This document shows positions 6,075 to 11,792 of a stretch of DNA of 11,792 nt, in pieces (positions within the stretch are counted from its first letter, which is position 1; every line of letters starts with the position of its first letter). The notes under the pieces are model-generated. The model was not told the DNA's origin. It saw nothing but the letters and a program-made list of their open reading frames with translations, and searched no databases. This DNA comes from JBGSST01 sp041736915 (GTDB lineage Bacteria; Bdellovibrionota; FAC87; UBA2466): positions 1-11,792 of the forward strand of contig JBGSST010000272.1 of the NCBI GenBank assembly GCA_041736915.1, in the 5' to 3' direction. The translations under genes were made by a program, and so were the position numbers.

Positions 6075-7676
6075 ATGAGATCGGCCGTAACCAAACGCGG
6101 GAACGGAAGCTTCCACCTCATCGTCCTTTGTTGGATGGTAAATGGCTGGGCCAGCCTAGCCATTGCCGATCCGAGCGATGCCGACCGTTACCTTCCCAAG
6201 CTTCGGGCCCTCTGCGGACTTGAATTTAAATTCGACTACGATGCCGAGTCGCTGAAGAAAAACAATAAAGATATCGGCTGGGGCCAAACGAAGGGCGAGA
6301 ACGAGTGCCACGAGGCAATGCGCTACGTTTGGTATGCGTGTAAAGACAAGGGGCTACGCAAGGCCGTAACGAAGAGATCGGTTCGGGGTTTTCGGTGCAC
6401 GGGAACCGACGCCAAACAAGGTACCCTGTCGCTCCAGCGCGGCTTGCTCGTCGTGGAGCGCGCCTACGAAGAGCCTCGCCCCTATGCCCGGAGCCGAAAG
6501 GAGTTTGAGAAACTCTTTGGCATTTCGCTTTCCCTTTCTAGCGACGACCCCTACCACGACGAAGCGTGGCAGAAGTTTGGGCGCGAGCCCAATCCGGTAC
6601 TCGATACGAAGACATTCTGTCTCGTGAGCGGAAAAAAAATCGAGTTTGACCAGCAGGCCCACGATGCTTACGTGCACCGGAAAGAAGAGGTCACGGTAAA
6701 GTGCCTCAAAGACGGCAGCGTCTGGTCTGACCTCGGGGTGAAGGACGGACGTGTCACCGGATTTACTACGTATCAGCGAGATAATTTTATCCGCGTCGAG
6801 CACTTCAAAAATGGTGTGGCGGACGGCGAGGAGATCGTTAGGGAGGACGGGGCCGTCAAATCCATCACGATGCGACACGAGGGAACGGTGGTGTGGACCA
6901 AGGAGTTTTTTCGGTCGGGAAAACTAGCGAGCTACTCACGTCAGTTTCCCAGTGGAATGGCTAGCTGGTCTCGGGACGAATCCGGCCGTTTGACCGCGCT
7001 AAACTGTAACGCCGCCGCCGGAGGTGATGATCTTCTCGCCGAGCCTTGCGGATTTGGTGGACGGGCGGAAATACGTCTCTACGATCCCCGCGGCAAGGTA
7101 AGGACCACGCAAACTTATCTCAAGGGGAAGTTGGAAAAGCAGGTAAGGGGAGATTCGGAACACGCCCTAGGAACGGACGTGGAGTACGCCAACGGCGAAA
7201 AACAGGGGCTAGAGCGCGTAAAGGATCGCGACGGAAAACTCGTGCTAACAACGAATTGGCGCAACGGTAAAAAACACGGAGAAGAGAACGAGTTCGATCC
7301 CGAGTCGCAAAAACTAGTCACCCGGTCGTTGTGGAATGACGGCACGCTGGTCGAAGAGCAGGTCTACTACCTGAACGGCGAGCTCCGAACGAAAGAGACG
7401 TATCGCGGCGAGCGGCTGACCCGGTTTTACTTTTCCGATGAAGGGGCGCCGCACAGCGAGGAACGGCTGATCCGATGCGAGCCCCGCCGCCGCGAAAGCT
7501 GGTGCCGCGACGGCGAGACGAAATACTTTTCGGAGACTCGCCGCCTCGCCCGATTGGAAACCTGGGCTCGTGGTGTGTTGCTATCGATAAAGCAATGGGA
7601 CGAGGCGGGGCGACTTACGGTGAACCGACTTTTGGAAAAAGATGGTTCGGTGAAAAAAGACCTCCTAAAGAATTAG
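6075..7676 (+). CDS. Exported MORN_2-repeat (YwqK-like) protein with Cys-containing N-terminal domain
   Basis: A 533-residue protein from ATG 6075. Residues 1-31 form a signal peptide (core LIVLCWMVNGWASLAIA). Residues about 35-125 form a domain with Cys47, Cys77, Cys88 and Cys107, probably two disulphides. From about residue 200 to the end the protein is a run of short degenerate strand repeats of the MORN_2 kind (PF07661, as in YwqK-family proteins). Examples are VEHFKNGVADGEEIVREDGA, TKEFFRSGKLASYSRQ, NWRNGKKHGEENEF and QVYYLNGELRTKETYRGE. Such proteins often carry 'antitoxin' names in databases, but a secreted 533-residue form is unlikely to be a cytoplasmic antitoxin; a cell-surface binding or scaffold role is more plausible. 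The reading frame extends 28 codons upstream to 5991, but ATG 6075 gives a clean signal peptide and has a CAGG close by. The gene stands alone, divergent from the propeller genes and followed by a likely terminator. Confidence 0.85.
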   Translation: MRSAVTKRGNGSFHLIVLCWMVNGWASLAIADPSDADRYLPKLRALCGLEFKFDYDAESLKKNNKDIGWGQTKGENECHEAMRYVWYACKDKGLRKAVTKRSVRGFRCTGTDAKQGTLSLQRGLLVVERAYEEPRPYARSRKEFEKLFGISLSLSSDDPYHDEAWQKFGREPNPVLDTKTFCLVSGKKIEFDQQAHDAYVHRKEEVTVKCLKDGSVWSDLGVKDGRVTGFTTYQRDNFIRVEHFKNGVADGEEIVREDGAVKSITMRHEGTVVWTKEFFRSGKLASYSRQFPSGMASWSRDESGRLTALNCNAAAGGDDLLAEPCGFGGRAEIRLYDPRGKVRTTQTYLKGKLEKQVRGDSEHALGTDVEYANGEKQGLERVKDRDGKLVLTTNWRNGKKHGEENEFDPESQKLVTRSLWNDGTLVEEQVYYLNGELRTKETYRGERLTRFYFSDEGAPHSEERLIRCEPRRRESWCRDGETKYFSETRRLARLETWARGVLLSIKQWDEAGRLTVNRLLEKDGSVKKDLLKN

Positions 7677-7687
7677 GCCCCAACGGG

Positions 7688-7723
7688 CGGCCCCAGGCTT
7701 TTTTGTTGCCCGGGCCGATTTTT
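7688..7723 (+). terminator. Likely terminator after the MORN_2-repeat gene
   Basis: CGGCCC (7688-7693) pairs with GGGCCG (7712-7717). A possible inner GGC/GCC pairing lies between them, and ATTTTT follows. A competing GCCC/GGGC hairpin lies just upstream, near the TTTTTT at 7699-7704, so the exact form is uncertain. Confidence 0.5.
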
Positions 7724-7745
7724 CCCGCTTGCCGTAAACGGGAGA

Positions 7746-7767
7746 TAGTTTAATGTTCATTAAACTA
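7746..7767. promoter_or_regulatory. 22-base palindrome, probable operator of the fasciclin gene
   Basis: The arms TAGTTTAATG and CATTAAACTA are perfectly complementary over 10 bases around a TT centre. The palindrome lies 37-58 bases upstream of the fasciclin ATG. A possible promoter (TTGCCG at 7729-7734, 16-base spacer, TAATGT at 7751-7756) would have its -10 inside the palindrome. AT-rich arms and a promoter-overlapping position are typical of a dimeric helix-turn-helix repressor site (MarR, GbsR or TetR type). No T-run follows, so it is not a terminator. Confidence 0.6.
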
Positions 7768-7772
7768 ATTCA

Positions 7773-7793
7773 TCGCGCTGAAACAATGCGCGA
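7773..7793 (+). promoter_or_regulatory. 5' leader hairpin just before the fasciclin ribosome binding site
   Basis: TCGCGC (7773-7778) pairs with GCGCGA (7788-7793) around a 9-base loop. It ends two bases before the Shine-Dalgarno AGGA at 7795-7798. It could stabilise the messenger or tune initiation. Confidence 0.35.
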
Positions 7794-7803
7794 AAGGAAG
7801 TTC

Positions 7804-8346
7804 ATGAAGACAACTAAACTGGCCCTGGCCATCGCTCTGTTCACTACGGCCGTCTCGTTTGCCAAGAACCCCATGGTAGGCGGGCACGAGATGTTCCCCA
7901 ACAAAGACATTATCGATAACGCGGTAAATTCTGCGGACCACACTACGCTCGTCGCGGCCGTAAAGGCGGCGGGACTGGTCGAAACGTTGAAGGGCGCGGG
8001 CCCATTCACCGTTTTCGCACCGACCAACGCCGCGTTCGGCAAGCTACCGGAAGGCACGGTGGATGGATTGCTCAAACCTGAAAGCAAAGAGACGTTGAGC
8101 AAAATTCTGACGTACCACGTGGTCGCCGGTAAGCACTCCGCGAAGGATCTGCTGGCCAAGATCAAGGCCGGCAAGGGAAAAGCGGAACTAGCCACCGTGG
8201 CCGGCGATACCCTGACGGCCGCCAAAAAAGGCTCGGGCATCGAGCTCACCGACACCAAGGGAGGCAAAGCCAAGGTAACCCAAGCCGACGTGATGCAATC
8301 GAATGGAGTCATCCACGTGATCGACACCGTGGTGATGCCGAACTGA
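7804..8346 (+). CDS. Secreted fasciclin (FAS1) domain protein
   Basis: A 180-residue protein from ATG 7804, well placed after AAAGGAAG. The signal peptide covers about residues 1-21 (KLALAIALFTTAVSFA). The mature part is a single FAS1 domain. It opens with NPMVGGHEMFPNKDIIDNAV, then DHTTLVAAVKAAGL. The H1 box is TVFAPTNAAFGKLP, the middle YH segment is LTYHVVAGK, and the C-terminal H2 box is VMQSNGVIHVIDTVVMP. This arrangement is the common single-domain bacterial fasciclin related to mycobacterial MPB70/MPT70. FAS1 proteins mediate adhesion or act as matrix proteins; no enzymatic activity is expected. An upstream in-frame ATG at 7753 lies inside the palindrome and would place a charged peptide before the signal, so it was rejected. 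The gene is monocistronic: an operator-like palindrome lies upstream and a strong terminator downstream. Such proteins are often stress- or starvation-induced, which would fit repression by a dedicated regulator. Confidence 0.95.
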   Translation: MKTTKLALAIALFTTAVSFAKNPMVGGHEMFPNKDIIDNAVNSADHTTLVAAVKAAGLVETLKGAGPFTVFAPTNAAFGKLPEGTVDGLLKPESKETLSKILTYHVVAGKHSAKDLLAKIKAGKGKAELATVAGDTLTAAKKGSGIELTDTKGGKAKVTQADVMQSNGVIHVIDTVVMPN

Positions 8347-8373
8347 TTGTGTAAACACCCTGACGTGTCACCG

Positions 8374-8400
8374 AAAGCCGGCCCTTGGGCCGGCTTTTTT
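8374..8400 (+). terminator. Strong intrinsic terminator of the fasciclin gene
   Basis: AAAGCCGGCCC and GGGCCGGCTTT are complementary around a very small loop (effectively GCCGGCC-CTTG-GGCCGGC), followed by six T residues at 8395-8400. It begins 27 bases after the fasciclin stop codon. This is a textbook rho-independent terminator. Confidence 0.93.
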
Positions 8401-8442
8401 GCTTCCTAACGGGATCGTATGGCGGTACGGAGAAAGTAAGCC

Positions 8443-8994
8443 ATGCCCCCAAAAAAAACGAGACTTCCCACTAAGCCCACTAAGCCCACTAGCAAGCTGC
8501 CCCCTCCGATGCGGGCCTTCGTCGACGAGGCCGGCCGCTTCATCGAGCATTGGGGCTTTAAGCGCATTCAGGGCGAGATCTGGGCGGTCACCTACCTCAC
8601 GGGCCATCCCCTGACGGCGTCCGAAATCGCAGCGCAGCTGAAGGTATCTAAGGCCCTGGTCAGCCTGGCCATGCGCGAGCTTCTCGAGTACCGGGTGTTG
8701 CTCACGGTGGAGGGAGACGATGGGCGGGCGCAGAGGCTCGTGCCCAACGAAGACTTAGGCGAGGCCATTGCGGGCGTGCTAAAGCGGCGCGAAACGAAGT
8801 TGCTCCAGCGGACCACCGAAGCTCTGGAGGGAATCGAAGCCCTTTCGGCGGCGGAACTAAAAAAATTCGACGTCTCACCGGGGCGAGTGGCCTCGATTCG
8901 GGAGTTTACCCTGGCCGCGCAGCAAACCTTATCCGCGCTCGTAGCGAGTCTGACGTTTTTCACGGTCCCTAAAGACAAAAGAGGTGGCGAATGA
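8443..8994 (+). CDS. GbsR/MarR-family winged-helix transcriptional regulator
   Basis: A 183-residue protein. Residues 1-22 are a basic Pro/Thr/Lys-rich tail. FVDEAGRFIEHWGF at 26-39 and the GEIWAVTYLTGHPLTASEIA stretch at 44-63 match the start of the GbsR family (COG1510, MarR superfamily). The recognition helix region is LKVSKALVSLAMRELLEYRV at 66-85, and a short wing follows with EGDDGRAQRL. The C-terminal half is helical and probably dimerises. Family members are DNA-binding repressors or sensors. The original GbsR controls glycine-betaine genes in Bacillus, but most homologues are uncharacterised. GGAG sits 10 nt before the ATG; ATG 8509 (residue 23) would remove the tail but lacks a ribosome site. 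The gene overlaps the next by 4 bases (ATGA), so the two are co-translated. It may control its own operon or the neighbouring fasciclin gene, whose promoter region carries a palindrome. Confidence 0.88.
   Translation: MPPKKTRLPTKPTKPTSKLPPPMRAFVDEAGRFIEHWGFKRIQGEIWAVTYLTGHPLTASEIAAQLKVSKALVSLAMRELLEYRVLLTVEGDDGRAQRLVPNEDLGEAIAGVLKRRETKLLQRTTEALEGIEALSAAELKKFDVSPGRVASIREFTLAAQQTLSALVASLTFFTVPKDKRGGE
8467..8493 (+). repeat. Short 9-base tandem repeat encoding Pro-Thr-Lys
   Basis: CCCACTAAG occurs twice in tandem, followed by a third unit CCCACTAGC with two changes. It encodes P-T-K-P-T-K-P-T-S in the N-terminal tail of the GbsR-type regulator. Units of 9 bases keep the frame, so copy number could vary without disrupting the gene. 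Confidence 0.8.
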
Positions 8995-10217
8995 CAAATT
9001 CGATTGGGGTATTTCTCCTTCTAACCACGCTCACGGCAGACTTGTTTGCGGCACCAGTTCGATCCGCGGCAAGGAAAAGTCCTAGCTGTGAAACCATCGA
9101 GTTTCGACACCACGACATTCCAAAGGTCGCCTCCTGTATCGAGCAAACGGCAAAAAAATGTATGGCGACAAACCGCGAGTCCGACTGTCGCCGTGCTTTG
9201 GCCCTGAAGGACATTCTCAATTCGCTTCTCGAACAGCCGCAGCACGCCAGGGCTAGATTCTGGAGAATGGAGAATCAGTGCCGTGCCTTCGGCCACCTGA
9301 AACCGGTAGTCGAGAAGGATCTATTTCTGTATCAACCGGGCATCCAAATATGGAACCTGCAGATGACACGCATTTGCATGGCCAAGTCGCCCCTAGCCGA
9401 AACGCTCACCCGTTTTTGCCTTGATGCCGCCACCGAAGAAGAAGTAGCGGAGCTAAAACGCCGCAGTGCGCACATCGAGAGCGCGGGAGTGAAATCGACG
9501 CTGTGTTACCGAGGCCTGGGCTCAGACGACGATCAGAGGGTATCGACGTACTGCGCGGCTGGTTTCAACGAACTATGTTGGACGTTACTCCTTCGCTCCA
9601 TGGATACGAATGAGCCGAGTTCCGTCTATGAATCAAAAGTAAAACAGATCTGTCAGAGTGCTCCCGCCGGTTCTTGTAACGAAGCAGAGGCGTTGAAAAA
9701 GTTTGGCGAGGGTTACTCGGCGATAAAGAATGCAAACGCGGAACTGCACGCGGAAACTCGGAAGTTTCTAGCGGGGATCCCTCCGATGAAGGGCAAGCCA
9801 TTGGCTTTGGATTTTGAAAAGGATCCGAAAGCCTACGAAGCGATGCTGAAGATTTTAGGAAAAGTTGACCTCGTTCTCTATCCCAATGCTCGGCCCGATA
9901 AGCAAGCAGCGAGTCACCAGGAACTTTTGAACCTTCCGCTTTTGTACGAGCGGGTTCGCGTTCCCGTCAGATCCTGCGGGAGTGAAGAGGCCGCGGAGGT
10001 TCCGAGTAAAGCCCACGGCATGGTAACTCGGGTGCTCGCTTACCAGTGTAGTCCCCACAATCGTTTTCGGTTGGCGCTCACCGGCGAGCCCGAGGCATTG
10101 AGAAAACGTTTGAAGAGTTTGCCCGACCCAGGACCGAATGAGACCTGGTTCGAAGGAACCTTAGTTGGTTTTCGAACCACCGGGGTAGTTACCGAAATCA
10201 TCGTCGCGGTGGACTGA
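8991..10217 (+). CDS. Exported cysteine-rich protein of unknown function, coupled to the GbsR-type gene
   Basis: A 408-residue protein whose ATG overlaps the upstream stop as ATGA, with AGAGGTGG ahead of it. The signal peptide covers about residues 1-21 (IGVFLLLTTLTADLFAA). The mature protein has 14 cysteines, an even number suited to seven disulphides. Twelve are spread over roughly residues 33-230 in short helical units (such as SCIEQTAKKCMATNRESDC at 48-66, RICMAK, RFCLDAA, TYCAAGFNELCWTLL, QICQSAPAGSCNEAEAL). The regular C-containing helix pairs recall helical repeats such as Sel1-like or other Cys-rich hairpin repeats, but no family is recognised. The last 95 or so residues have two cysteines and a beta-rich tail (MVTRVLAYQCS, FRLALTGE, FEGTLVGFRTTGVVTEIIVA) that could be a small barrel; this is a guess. 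It probably acts in the periplasm or outside. Translational coupling to a regulator implies co-expression. Confidence 0.85.
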   Translation: MTNSIGVFLLLTTLTADLFAAPVRSAARKSPSCETIEFRHHDIPKVASCIEQTAKKCMATNRESDCRRALALKDILNSLLEQPQHARARFWRMENQCRAFGHLKPVVEKDLFLYQPGIQIWNLQMTRICMAKSPLAETLTRFCLDAATEEEVAELKRRSAHIESAGVKSTLCYRGLGSDDDQRVSTYCAAGFNELCWTLLLRSMDTNEPSSVYESKVKQICQSAPAGSCNEAEALKKFGEGYSAIKNANAELHAETRKFLAGIPPMKGKPLALDFEKDPKAYEAMLKILGKVDLVLYPNARPDKQAASHQELLNLPLLYERVRVPVRSCGSEEAAEVPSKAHGMVTRVLAYQCSPHNRFRLALTGEPEALRKRLKSLPDPGPNETWFEGTLVGFRTTGVVTEIIVAVD

Positions 10218-10226
10218 AGAATCGGA

Positions 10227-10261
10227 GTGCCAAAAAACGGCACCGTCCGTCCACGGTTTTT
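10227..10261 (+). terminator. Terminator after the Cys-rich gene, with an overlapping alternative hairpin
   Basis: ACCGT (10242-10246) pairs with ACGGT (10253-10257), and TTTT follows to 10261. A second hairpin, GTGCC (10227-10231) with GGCAC (10239-10243), uses two of the same bases, so the two cannot form fully together. The stems are short, and termination efficiency is uncertain. Confidence 0.5.
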
Positions 10262-10307
10262 AAGTCCGGGACGTCCTTTTTCCTGTAACTCAACGCGTCA
10301 TTTAGCG

Positions 10308-10313
10308 TATAAC
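10308..10313 (+). promoter_or_regulatory. Possible -10 box for the Cys-free exported protein gene
   Basis: TATAAC matches 5 of 6 consensus bases. A start about 7 bases downstream would give a 25-base leader that includes the GGAGG. No -35 match is seen at the right spacing. Confidence 0.4.
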
Positions 10314-10333
10314 CAGGGGAATATTTTCTATTT

Positions 10334-10338
10334 GGAGG
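10334..10338 (+). promoter_or_regulatory. Strong Shine-Dalgarno (GGAGG)
   Basis: GGAGG, 6 nt before the ATG at 10345, is one of the strongest ribosome binding sites in the window and fixes this start. It contrasts with the absence of such sites before the propeller genes. Confidence 0.85.
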
Positions 10339-10344
10339 ACTCTT

Positions 10345-11421
10345 ATGTTCGCTCGCCATTGGATCTTTGCCGTCGCCTTGACCTTCTCGGTTCTCGGCGT
10401 TTCCCAAGAAACCACCGCCCCGAAGAACGCTGAAGAAAAAGCCGTTGCGGCTTCTCTGACGCCGGCGCAGCACGAGGCCGCCAAGCTTCTGCTGTACTCG
10501 GTCGCCCTCTCCGCCCAGACGGGCGAGATGGTGGACATTCCGCAAGACATCGAAGAGCGCTACAACTCGCTGGCCAAGACGGTGGGCTTTTCCATCCCCG
10601 GCGGCGCGGTGGGCGTGGGCACGCTCTACTCGTTCAAGGGATCGCTGAAAGAGTTCCAGAGTGTGCTCAATTGGGTGAACGTCATCGTGCAGTACGCCGC
10701 TAAGGTGCTCACCGAAGTGGCCCGCGCCGGACTTCAGGTTTCGGAGACCATCGGCGTCAAGTTTTTGAGCGAGACGGTCGGTAAGTTTTCGTCCGAGACG
10801 TTCGAAGCCTTGGTGATGCCCATCCTCAAAGCCTCTTCCACGCGCGGTATCGGTTTTACGGTAGGCACGTCGTCGGGCATTGCTTCGCTAGCCGGCTCGT
10901 CGTACCTCATCTTCAACGGCCCCGCCGATGCGATGAAAATTGAATCCGCCCGCAACCTTTTTGGTTACAACGCGCACCTCTCCAAGATTGTCGACGAGAA
11001 GGTACTCGAAGTGGCTTACATCTACGATCTCAAGCCGGCCGAAGTGGTCGCGCTGAAAGATGCGGTTCGTGCGGCGATCATCGAAGTAGCGGTAAAGAAC
11101 GGCTTTCGTCGCGATGCTACCTACAACGTGGACCTGATCGAGGTCATGAAGAGCAAGCAGCTGCTCACCACCGAGCAGGTGACGGCGGCGGACTTCCTTC
11201 GTTCGGTCGTTACGGCGAGCACATCGGAAGCTACGACCACGGCCGATGCCCAGGCGCAGCTCGGTAAGTCGGTCAACGTGATCCTGGCCACGCAGGCCAT
11301 TCTCGAGAGCATGATCGAGTCGGGCCGGTTGACGCCGAAGACGGAAAAGGAAGCCCGGCAGATGTTGGGTAATTCCAAACGCGTCATGAAGCGCATCACG
11401 TCGAATCTGACCGCGAACTAA
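10345..11421 (+). CDS. Exported cysteine-free, mostly helical protein of unknown function (358 aa)
   Basis: The signal peptide spans about residues 1-20 (HWIFAVALTFSVLGVS). The mature protein has no cysteine, unlike its 14-cysteine neighbour. From composition it looks mainly helical. It has apolar or small-residue segments at about 80-97 (VGFSIPGGAVGVGTLYSF), 107-124 (VLNWVNVIVQYAAKVLTE) and 168-190 (glycine/serine-rich, ending SSYLIFNG). These are not long enough for confident membrane spans. The C-terminal third (about 225-358) is charged and amphipathic, with TAADFLRSVVTAS and VNVILATQAILESMIESGRL. No family is recognised. A GGAGG ribosome site, frequent AAG, CTC and GCC codons, its own promoter-like box and a strong terminator suggest a well-expressed, single-gene transcript. 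It may be an abundant periplasmic or envelope protein; that is inference. Confidence 0.85.
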   Translation: MFARHWIFAVALTFSVLGVSQETTAPKNAEEKAVAASLTPAQHEAAKLLLYSVALSAQTGEMVDIPQDIEERYNSLAKTVGFSIPGGAVGVGTLYSFKGSLKEFQSVLNWVNVIVQYAAKVLTEVARAGLQVSETIGVKFLSETVGKFSSETFEALVMPILKASSTRGIGFTVGTSSGIASLAGSSYLIFNGPADAMKIESARNLFGYNAHLSKIVDEKVLEVAYIYDLKPAEVVALKDAVRAAIIEVAVKNGFRRDATYNVDLIEVMKSKQLLTTEQVTAADFLRSVVTASTSEATTTADAQAQLGKSVNVILATQAILESMIESGRLTPKTEKEARQMLGNSKRVMKRITSNLTAN

Positions 11422-11449
11422 ACGTTCGCTTACGGTAGAAGTTCTAAAG

Positions 11450-11481
11450 GCCCGCTGTCGTCTTACGGCAGCGGGCTTTTT
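11450..11481 (+). terminator. Strong terminator shared at a convergent gene pair
   Basis: GCCCGCTGTCG (11450-11460) pairs with CGGCAGCGGGC (11466-11476), an 11-base stem with one G-T wobble and the loop TCTTA, followed by five T residues. It terminates the plus-strand gene ending at 11421. On the minus strand the same hairpin is followed by CCTTTAG, so it is probably a weaker terminator for the convergent gene, whose stop codon lies in the loop. Confidence 0.9.
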
Positions 11482-11792
11482 GCTTTGGACAGTGCCAGAA
11501 GCAGCTCGATCCGTTTCGTCTGCAGCAGCTCTTTGCGTACGCGATATTTCTGTACGTCGAGCGACGAAAGGTTAGGGGTGTCGAGCAGGCCATCGGCCTC
11601 GGCCACTTGGCCGTCGAGGTACTCGTTGATGGCGGTGCCTAGCTCGCGCGCCCGTTCCTCGACATTTTCACCCTGCTGCGCCCGCACGATTAGCCCCGGG
11701 ATCTTGTCTTCTTCCCAAAGGTTGAGCTGCGGATCTTTCTTCACGGTGTCGGCGTACTCTCTGCGAAACTCTTCCATCGCCTTCATCGCCAC
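11463..11792 (-). CDS. C-terminal part of an unidentified charged helical protein (partial)
   Basis: The frame is open from the right edge to a TAA at 11463-11465, giving at least 109 residues. In-frame GTG (11792) and ATG (11786) occur at the very edge, but the true start probably lies beyond the window. The visible part is rich in Glu, Lys, Arg and Leu without cysteine (for example EEFRREYADTVKKDPQL, ENVEERARELGTAINEYLDG, VRKELLQTKRIELLLALSKA) and is predicted to be helical. It has no signal peptide or recognisable motif in this stretch. The last residues, S-P-L-P, are encoded by the arm of the convergent terminator. No function can be assigned. Confidence 0.7.
   Translation of the reverse strand: MAMKAMEEFRREYADTVKKDPQLNLWEEDKIPGLIVRAQQGENVEERARELGTAINEYLDGQVAEADGLLDTPNLSSLDVQKYRVRKELLQTKRIELLLALSKAKSPLP

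Noticed and set aside
6354..6878. Minus-strand open frame of 174 codons inside the MORN_2-repeat gene.
   Set aside because: No motif and no promoter; it is explained by codon composition of the plus-strand gene.
6075..7676. Toxin-antitoxin interpretation based on YwqK-type repeats.
   Set aside because: The protein has a signal peptide, no small toxin-like gene is adjacent, and it is divergent from its left neighbour.
7770..8327. Minus-strand open frame of 185 codons covering the fasciclin gene.
   Set aside because: The plus frame is an unmistakable FAS1 domain with signal peptide, ribosome site and terminator; the antisense frame is a shadow.

Overview
The window looks like chromosomal DNA of a moderately GC-rich (judged by eye) Gram-negative bacterium. 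Nearly every protein has an export signal, one is an outer-membrane-type lipoprotein, and one is a disulphide-rich secreted protein. The mix of secreted orphan proteins, a MORN_2-repeat protein and a GbsR-type regulator would suit Bdellovibrionota/Oligoflexia or another delta-type lineage. That placement is a guess, because no rRNA or other phylogenetic marker is present. I see no tRNA, rRNA, CRISPR array, insertion sequence or phage gene. Coding density is high and no gap between genes exceeds about 150 bases.

Left block (1-5924, all minus strand). Four genes read leftward. Three are diverged paralogues of an exported protein of about 480-500 residues: 4479-5924, 1196-2689, and a third that starts at a GTG at 1117 and runs off the left edge. 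They share a signal peptide, a Cys at residue 27-29, a helical segment ending in G-W-R-T near residue 104-107, WD40/PD40-like beta-propeller strands, and a P-G/N-T-D block near residue 303-308. Between two of the copies lies a beta-helix lipoprotein of the Pectate_lyase_3 superfamily (2823-4352). Each propeller gene has a TAnnnT hexamer exactly 6 nt upstream of its start codon and no good Shine-Dalgarno sequence, which suggests leaderless transcripts.

Divergent centre (5925-6074). A 150-base region separates the minus-strand block from the plus-strand genes. It carries an extended -10 (TGC-TATAAT) for the left block, a TAAAAT box for the right, and two perfect short inverted repeats.

Right block (6075-11421, all plus strand). 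In order: a large exported MORN_2-repeat protein; a fasciclin-domain protein with a 22-base palindrome over its promoter region and a strong terminator; a GbsR/MarR-type regulator overlapping by 4 bases with a secreted 14-cysteine protein of unknown function; and an abundant-looking, cysteine-free exported helical protein with a strong ribosome binding site. This last gene converges on a partial minus-strand gene at the right edge, across a shared hairpin terminator.

The most original content is the three-copy propeller family with its conserved N-terminal signature, and the translationally coupled regulator plus Cys-rich secreted protein. The window contains no recognisable defence, secretion or metabolic pathway.
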